Positions 39,019 through 39,791 of a stretch of 39,791 bases of DNA are shown here, one piece after another. The stretch is from a virus. Position 1 is the first letter of the stretch, and each line of letters starts with the position of its first letter. The position numbers and the translations under genes are program-made. Location of the stretch: the IMG/VR virus record IMGVR_UViG_3300011116_000126, positions 1-39,791 of that record, one strand, 5' to 3'. Below the pieces are notes generated by a model. It was given only the letters and a program-made list of their open reading frames with translations, was not told the DNA's origin and did no database searches.

Positions 39019-39791
39019 TTAGCCGTGGACAACTACACGATATTGATTTGAAGTTGGTGCTACTGAGAATAACAGAGTAATTGCAGAAGTGCTTGTATGT
39101 TGAACATCGCAAATAACTTCGGCGTAAGGACTTGAATTATCATAGACGGCAACTGTCACATCTTTAGTGCCAAGATTATGCGTTACAGTATAAGAAGTTG
39201 CTGAACCATCACCAACACTTGTTGAATATTTGCGAACTGCAATAGTAGTATCTAAATAGAAACCATCAGTATCTACTGTTAAACCACCACTTGCTTTTAC
39301 AACACCAGTAAAGTTAGAACCAGTTAGCAATACACCGTTTGATGCAGTATAAGTTCCAGCACCACTAAATTGTGTCCAAGTAATATTTGTAGTTCCAAGT
39401 GTTACTGGTGAATTGTTTGTGCAAACCCAACCAGTATCAGCATTTACAGTTCCTTGTTCTACAAATACATATGCGCTTGGAAATTCAGAACCAGCGTCCA
39501 TATCTGTTGAGCGTGTTGGTGCACCGCTTGCATTAACAGTATAAATACCATTTACTGTTTGGTCTGTTTGGTTCTTAATAAGAATACGATTGCCAGTTGC
39601 CAATGTAACGCCATCAATTGTTTGACCATTAGCAAATGCAGTAGCAAATGTGCCGTTAGTTGTAGTTGCGGCTACTACTGATGCTTTTGTATCTAAACCT
39701 TGCGCAACGCTATCTACATAACCTTTATTAGCGGCATCTGTATCTGCACTTGGTGTTCCTACGGAAGTTAATTTATAACCTGCCATTGATA
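39019..39791 (-). CDS. Tail fibre protein, C-terminal part (gene begins at 638)
   Basis: This is the 3' part of the 427-residue fibre gene; 39665-39791 repeats 1-127. The ATG at 39786 is an internal methionine (residue 173), not a start. The text [26 protein letters not shown] is a common fibre module. The domain near KASGGLTVDTDGFYLDT follows. The last 60 residues (YTVTHNLGTKDVTVAVYD) are a beta tip shared with the 95-residue protein at 648-935. The role is attachment or host recognition. Confidence 0.88.
   Translation of the reverse strand, partial: SMAGYKLTSVGTPSADTDAANKGYVDSVAQGLDTKASVVAATTTNGTFATAFANGQTIDGVTLATGNRILIKNQTDQTVNGIYTVNASGAPTRSTDMDAGSEFPSAYVFVEQGTVNADTGWVCTNNSPVTLGTTNITWTQFSGAGTYTASNGVLLTGSNFTGVVKASGGLTVDTDGFYLDTTIAVRKYSTSVGDGSATSYTVTHNLGTKDVTVAVYDNSSPYAEVICDVQHTSTSAITLLFSVAPTSNQYRVVVHG
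39665..39791. repeat. Terminal direct repeat, right copy
   Basis: Identical to positions 1-127. It closes the contig into a circle. Confidence 0.95.

Noticed and set aside
39019-39786. A complete 255-residue gene starting at ATG 39786
   Set aside because: The frame continues upstream on the circle to ATG 638; the methionine is internal.

Overview
The window is a complete, circularly assembled genome of a tailed double-stranded DNA phage with siphovirus architecture. The first 127 bases are repeated exactly at the end (1-127 = 39665-39791), so the unique genome is 39,664 bp. One long tail-fibre gene is cut in two by the arbitrary contig ends. The DNA is AT-rich by eye. I see no integrase, excisionase, repressor, DNA polymerase, RNA polymerase or tRNA, which suggests a virulent phage that uses the host replication and transcription machinery. 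The host is probably an actinobacterium, perhaps a low-GC aquatic one. The basis is a tiny CxxCxxC peptide like those of actinophages, a possible leaderless gene start and the set of small conserved proteins. This is inference, not proof.

Almost every gene is on the minus strand. Read leftward on the circle, the order is as follows. The only large non-coding block is at about 15.69-16.61 kb. The early and replication genes run from 15.69 down to 4.85 kb: many small proteins, a DUF932 protein, a Bet-type annealing protein, a Cas4-like exonuclease, a replisome-organiser-like protein, a RusA resolvase, an HNH nuclease and SSB. Next come a ParB-like protein and an ABC-ATPase/acetyltransferase fusion (4.79-3.11 kb). 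Then come the terminase subunits (2.98-1.28 kb), two small structural proteins and a tail fibre that crosses the contig junction. The head and neck genes follow: portal, Mu-F-like protein, a large protease/scaffold fusion, a capsid protein with an inserted domain, an adaptor and a tail terminator. The tail genes are the tube protein, frameshifted chaperones, the tape measure, the distal tail protein and a fibre cluster. Last are the lysis genes (about 19.9-19.0 kb), a second HNH nuclease and a metallophosphoesterase that ends at 16,924. Only two small genes (16,611-16,927) point right, and they meet the incoming leftward transcription head-on. The 15.69-16.61 kb block is therefore the one control hub of the genome.

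The points of most interest are: (1) the roughly 0.9 kb non-coding hub, rich in hairpins including a 10+7 bp long-range stem, which is a candidate for a large phage structured RNA and/or an origin; (2) the ParB-like plus ABC-ATPase/GNAT pair, a candidate DNA-modification or DNA-handling system; (3) a heptamer array inside the replication gene that could be iterons; (4) a clear -1 frameshift site, CCCTTTC, in the tail chaperone gene; (5) a zinc-ribbon tail on the large terminase and many other small CxxC proteins; (6) repeated fibre modules, including three tandem paralogues; (7) a family of related intergenic hairpins; and (8) a hairpin overlapping the ribosome site of an HNH gene.
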